Source: VAZQ01 sp963756715
GTDB taxonomy: Bacteria > Pseudomonadota > Alphaproteobacteria > Rhizobiales > Xanthobacteraceae
Direction of reading: 5' to 3'
Length of the DNA stretch: 64,000 nucleotides
NCBI GenBank assembly: GCA_963756715.1
Contig: CAVWOV010000003.1
Coordinates: forward strand, 1-64,000
Shown: in pieces, positions 62,297 through 64,000 of the stretch
Layout of the letters: each line of letters begins with the position of its first letter
How positions within the stretch are numbered: position 1 is the stretch's first letter
Made by a program: the position numbers and the translations under genes
The notes under the pieces: generated by a model
Databases searched by the model: none
The model's input: only the letters and a program-made list of their open reading frames with translations
Told to the model about the DNA's origin: nothing

Positions 62297-64000
62297 CTAC
62301 GCGACGTTTGTGGCAGAGGGGACGAGGACGGGGGAGCGCCCGATCACACCGGCATAATCCTCGATCGGGAGCGGGCGGCCGAGCAGATAGCCTTGCACCT
62401 CGGCACATCCCTCGCGCGAAAGGAACGCGAGTTGCGCCTGCGTCTCGACTCCCTCGGCGACCACCGGCAGGTTGAGCCCGTGTCCGAGCGCGAGGACGGC
62501 CCGCACGATGGTGGCGGACTGCGCGTTGCGATCGAGATTGGCGATGAACGATCGGTCGATCTTGATCTTGTCGAAGGGAAACACCTGCAGGGTCGACAGC
62601 GATGAATAGCCGGTGCCGAAATCATCCATCGCGATGCGCACGCCGAGCGCCTTCAGCCGGCGCAGAATCGACAAGGCGCGCGACAGATCGTCAATCAGCA
62701 CGCTTTCGGTGATTTCGAGCTCGAGCCGGCTGGGCGCAAGCCCGGTGTCGATCAGCACTTGATGGACCAGGCCAGCCAGGTCGCCGTGACGAAACTGCAC
62801 CGGCGAAAGATTGACAGCGACATGCAGGTGCGGCGGCCAGGTTGCCGCCTCGCGACAGGCCGCCCGCAAGATCCATTCGCCGATCGGGGCGATAAGCCCG
62901 CTCTCCTCGGCTAGCGGGATGAACTCGCTCGGGGGGACATGACCGCGCGTTGGATGATTCCAGCGCGCCAACGCCTCGAAGCCGACGACCTCCCCGTCGA
63001 TGCGGGCCAGCGGCTGATAATGGACCACGAACCTGCCCTGCTCGACCGCGGAACGCATGTCATGCAGCAGGGCGCGGCGCCCGCGCAGCCGGTGATCCAT
63101 CTGCGCCTCGAAGAAACGGATGGCACCGCGCCCTTCGGCCTTCGCCCGGTCGAGCGCGGCGTCGGCGTTGCCGAGCAGCGCCGTGGCATCAAGGCCGTCG
63201 AGCGGATAAATCGCGATACCGATACTTAAGCCAATGTGTAATCGGTGGCCCTCGATCTCGAACTCGTCGGCAGTTGCGGCCAGCAGGCGCTCGGCGAGAT
63301 GTGCGGCGCAAGTCGGCACTGGTTTTTCACTGACGATGATGGCAAATTCGTCTCCGCCCATGCGGCTGAGAAAAGCCCCTGCGAGCGCGGCGCTCATTCG
63401 CTCCGCGACCGCGCGCAACAGACGATCACCGAACGCATGGCCGAACACGTCATTGACCTCCTTGAAGTCGTCGAGATCGACGGATAGAACCGCAAAGCTC
63501 TCGTCCGTTGTCGCCCGATCAATCAAGGCTGCGAAGCATTCATTGAAAGCGGTGCGGTTGGGTAGACTCAGTGAGCGCGTCGTAGTGCGCCAGCCGCTCA
63601 ATCCGGGCCTCCGCCCGCCGACGTTCCGTGAAATCCTCGATCACGGTGAGAAGGTATTTCGGGGCGCCGTCTTCGCCCATGACCGGCATGCGCGTCGTCC
63701 TGGCAATACGCCGTCCGCCTCCCGGCACGTCGATCGGATGTTCGCCGTAGTACTGCCGGCTGCCGGTTTCGAGCAGTTGCCGGTCGTGCGCGGTGATTGC
63801 TTCCGCCGTTTTTGGCGGGAACACCTCCAGAGCAGTACTTGCCGATCATCTGCTCGCGCGGAACTCCGTAGAACTCCTCCGCGGCACGGTTGATCAGGAC
63901 GTAGCTGAGCGTGCGCGCATCTTTGGCTACGATGGTCGCCGGAACGTTCTCGATCACCGCCTGCAGGAAGTTGCGCGTACTTTCGAGCTCACGTTCGGCA
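62297..64000 (-). CDS. PAS-GGDEF-EAL signalling protein, 5' part outside window, two frameshifts
   Basis: The C-terminal part is complete: diguanylate cyclase domain with MGGDEF (canonical GGDEF) and EAL phosphodiesterase domain with FEALARWNHP, EITESVLIDD, DDFGTGYSSL and AEGVET. Upstream, a PAS domain (VIENVPATIVAKDARTLSYV, then PVMGEDGAPKYLLTVIEDFT) is spread over two other frames. Single extra bases near 63569 and 63826 rejoin it (HYDALT-SLPNRTAFN; KYC-LEVFPPKTAEA). The protein would make or break down cyclic di-GMP. The N-terminus lies past position 64000. Confidence 0.87.

Overview
The window is high-GC alphaproteobacterial chromosome. RecA has the GTTC-N7-GTTC SOS box typical of alphaproteobacteria. 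Other order-level markers are a DUF1476 F1-ATPase zeta inhibitor, a BcsS-type cellulose gene, the order rpsD-grxD-bolA-purL-purQ-purS-purC, and a form II CO-dehydrogenase-like (cox) operon. Together they point to Hyphomicrobiales, most likely a Bradyrhizobiaceae/Xanthobacteraceae relative. This is inferred from gene content only; no database was searched. No tRNA, rRNA, CRISPR array or complete insertion sequence was found.

Layout. 1-537: end of a bcsS-like gene. 544-4083 (minus): a TetR-controlled HlyD/ATPase/permease exporter with an operator over the regulator promoter. 4185-13905 (minus): a complete molybdenum hydroxylase operon, coxG-S-L-M-D-E, two half-size xdhC genes and a molybdenum cofactor cytidylyltransferase-like protein. 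14102-20643: aromatic catabolism genes (pcaB, pcaD, an AraC regulator, an HpaC-type reductase and an HpaB-type monooxygenase) plus small proteins. 21173-26957: a branched-chain amino acid-type ABC transporter (livHMGF, a small membrane protein, the binding protein) preceded by two related palindromes. 27034-36213: ccdA, a P1 peptidase, a polysaccharide deacetylase, a D-amino acid dehydrogenase, rpe, a glutathionyl-hydroquinone reductase, purB, murI and a small conserved gene.

36253-45827: rpsD with its leader, grxD-bolA, the purine block purL-purQ-purS-purC with an arylmalonate-decarboxylase-like gene inside it, the zeta inhibitor and an HpcH/HpaI aldolase. 45920-59168: a TrmJ-DUF559 fusion, an FkbM methyltransferase, two different NADP isocitrate dehydrogenases side by side, a DUF3455 protein, a cyclic-nucleotide-gated K+ channel-like protein, alaS, metF and recA. 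59173-64000: a repeat-rich, gene-poor stretch with small orphan genes, an FmdE-like secreted protein and a truncated PAS-GGDEF-EAL protein.

Reading caution: ten genes carry single-base frameshifts, among them alaS, purB, rpe, purL and coxD. When the flanking frames are joined, the lengths fit the families (for example PurB about 435 aa, Rpe about 228 aa, AlaS about 899 aa). Most are single extra bases. I read them as sequence or assembly errors, not pseudogenes, and annotate the rejoined genes.
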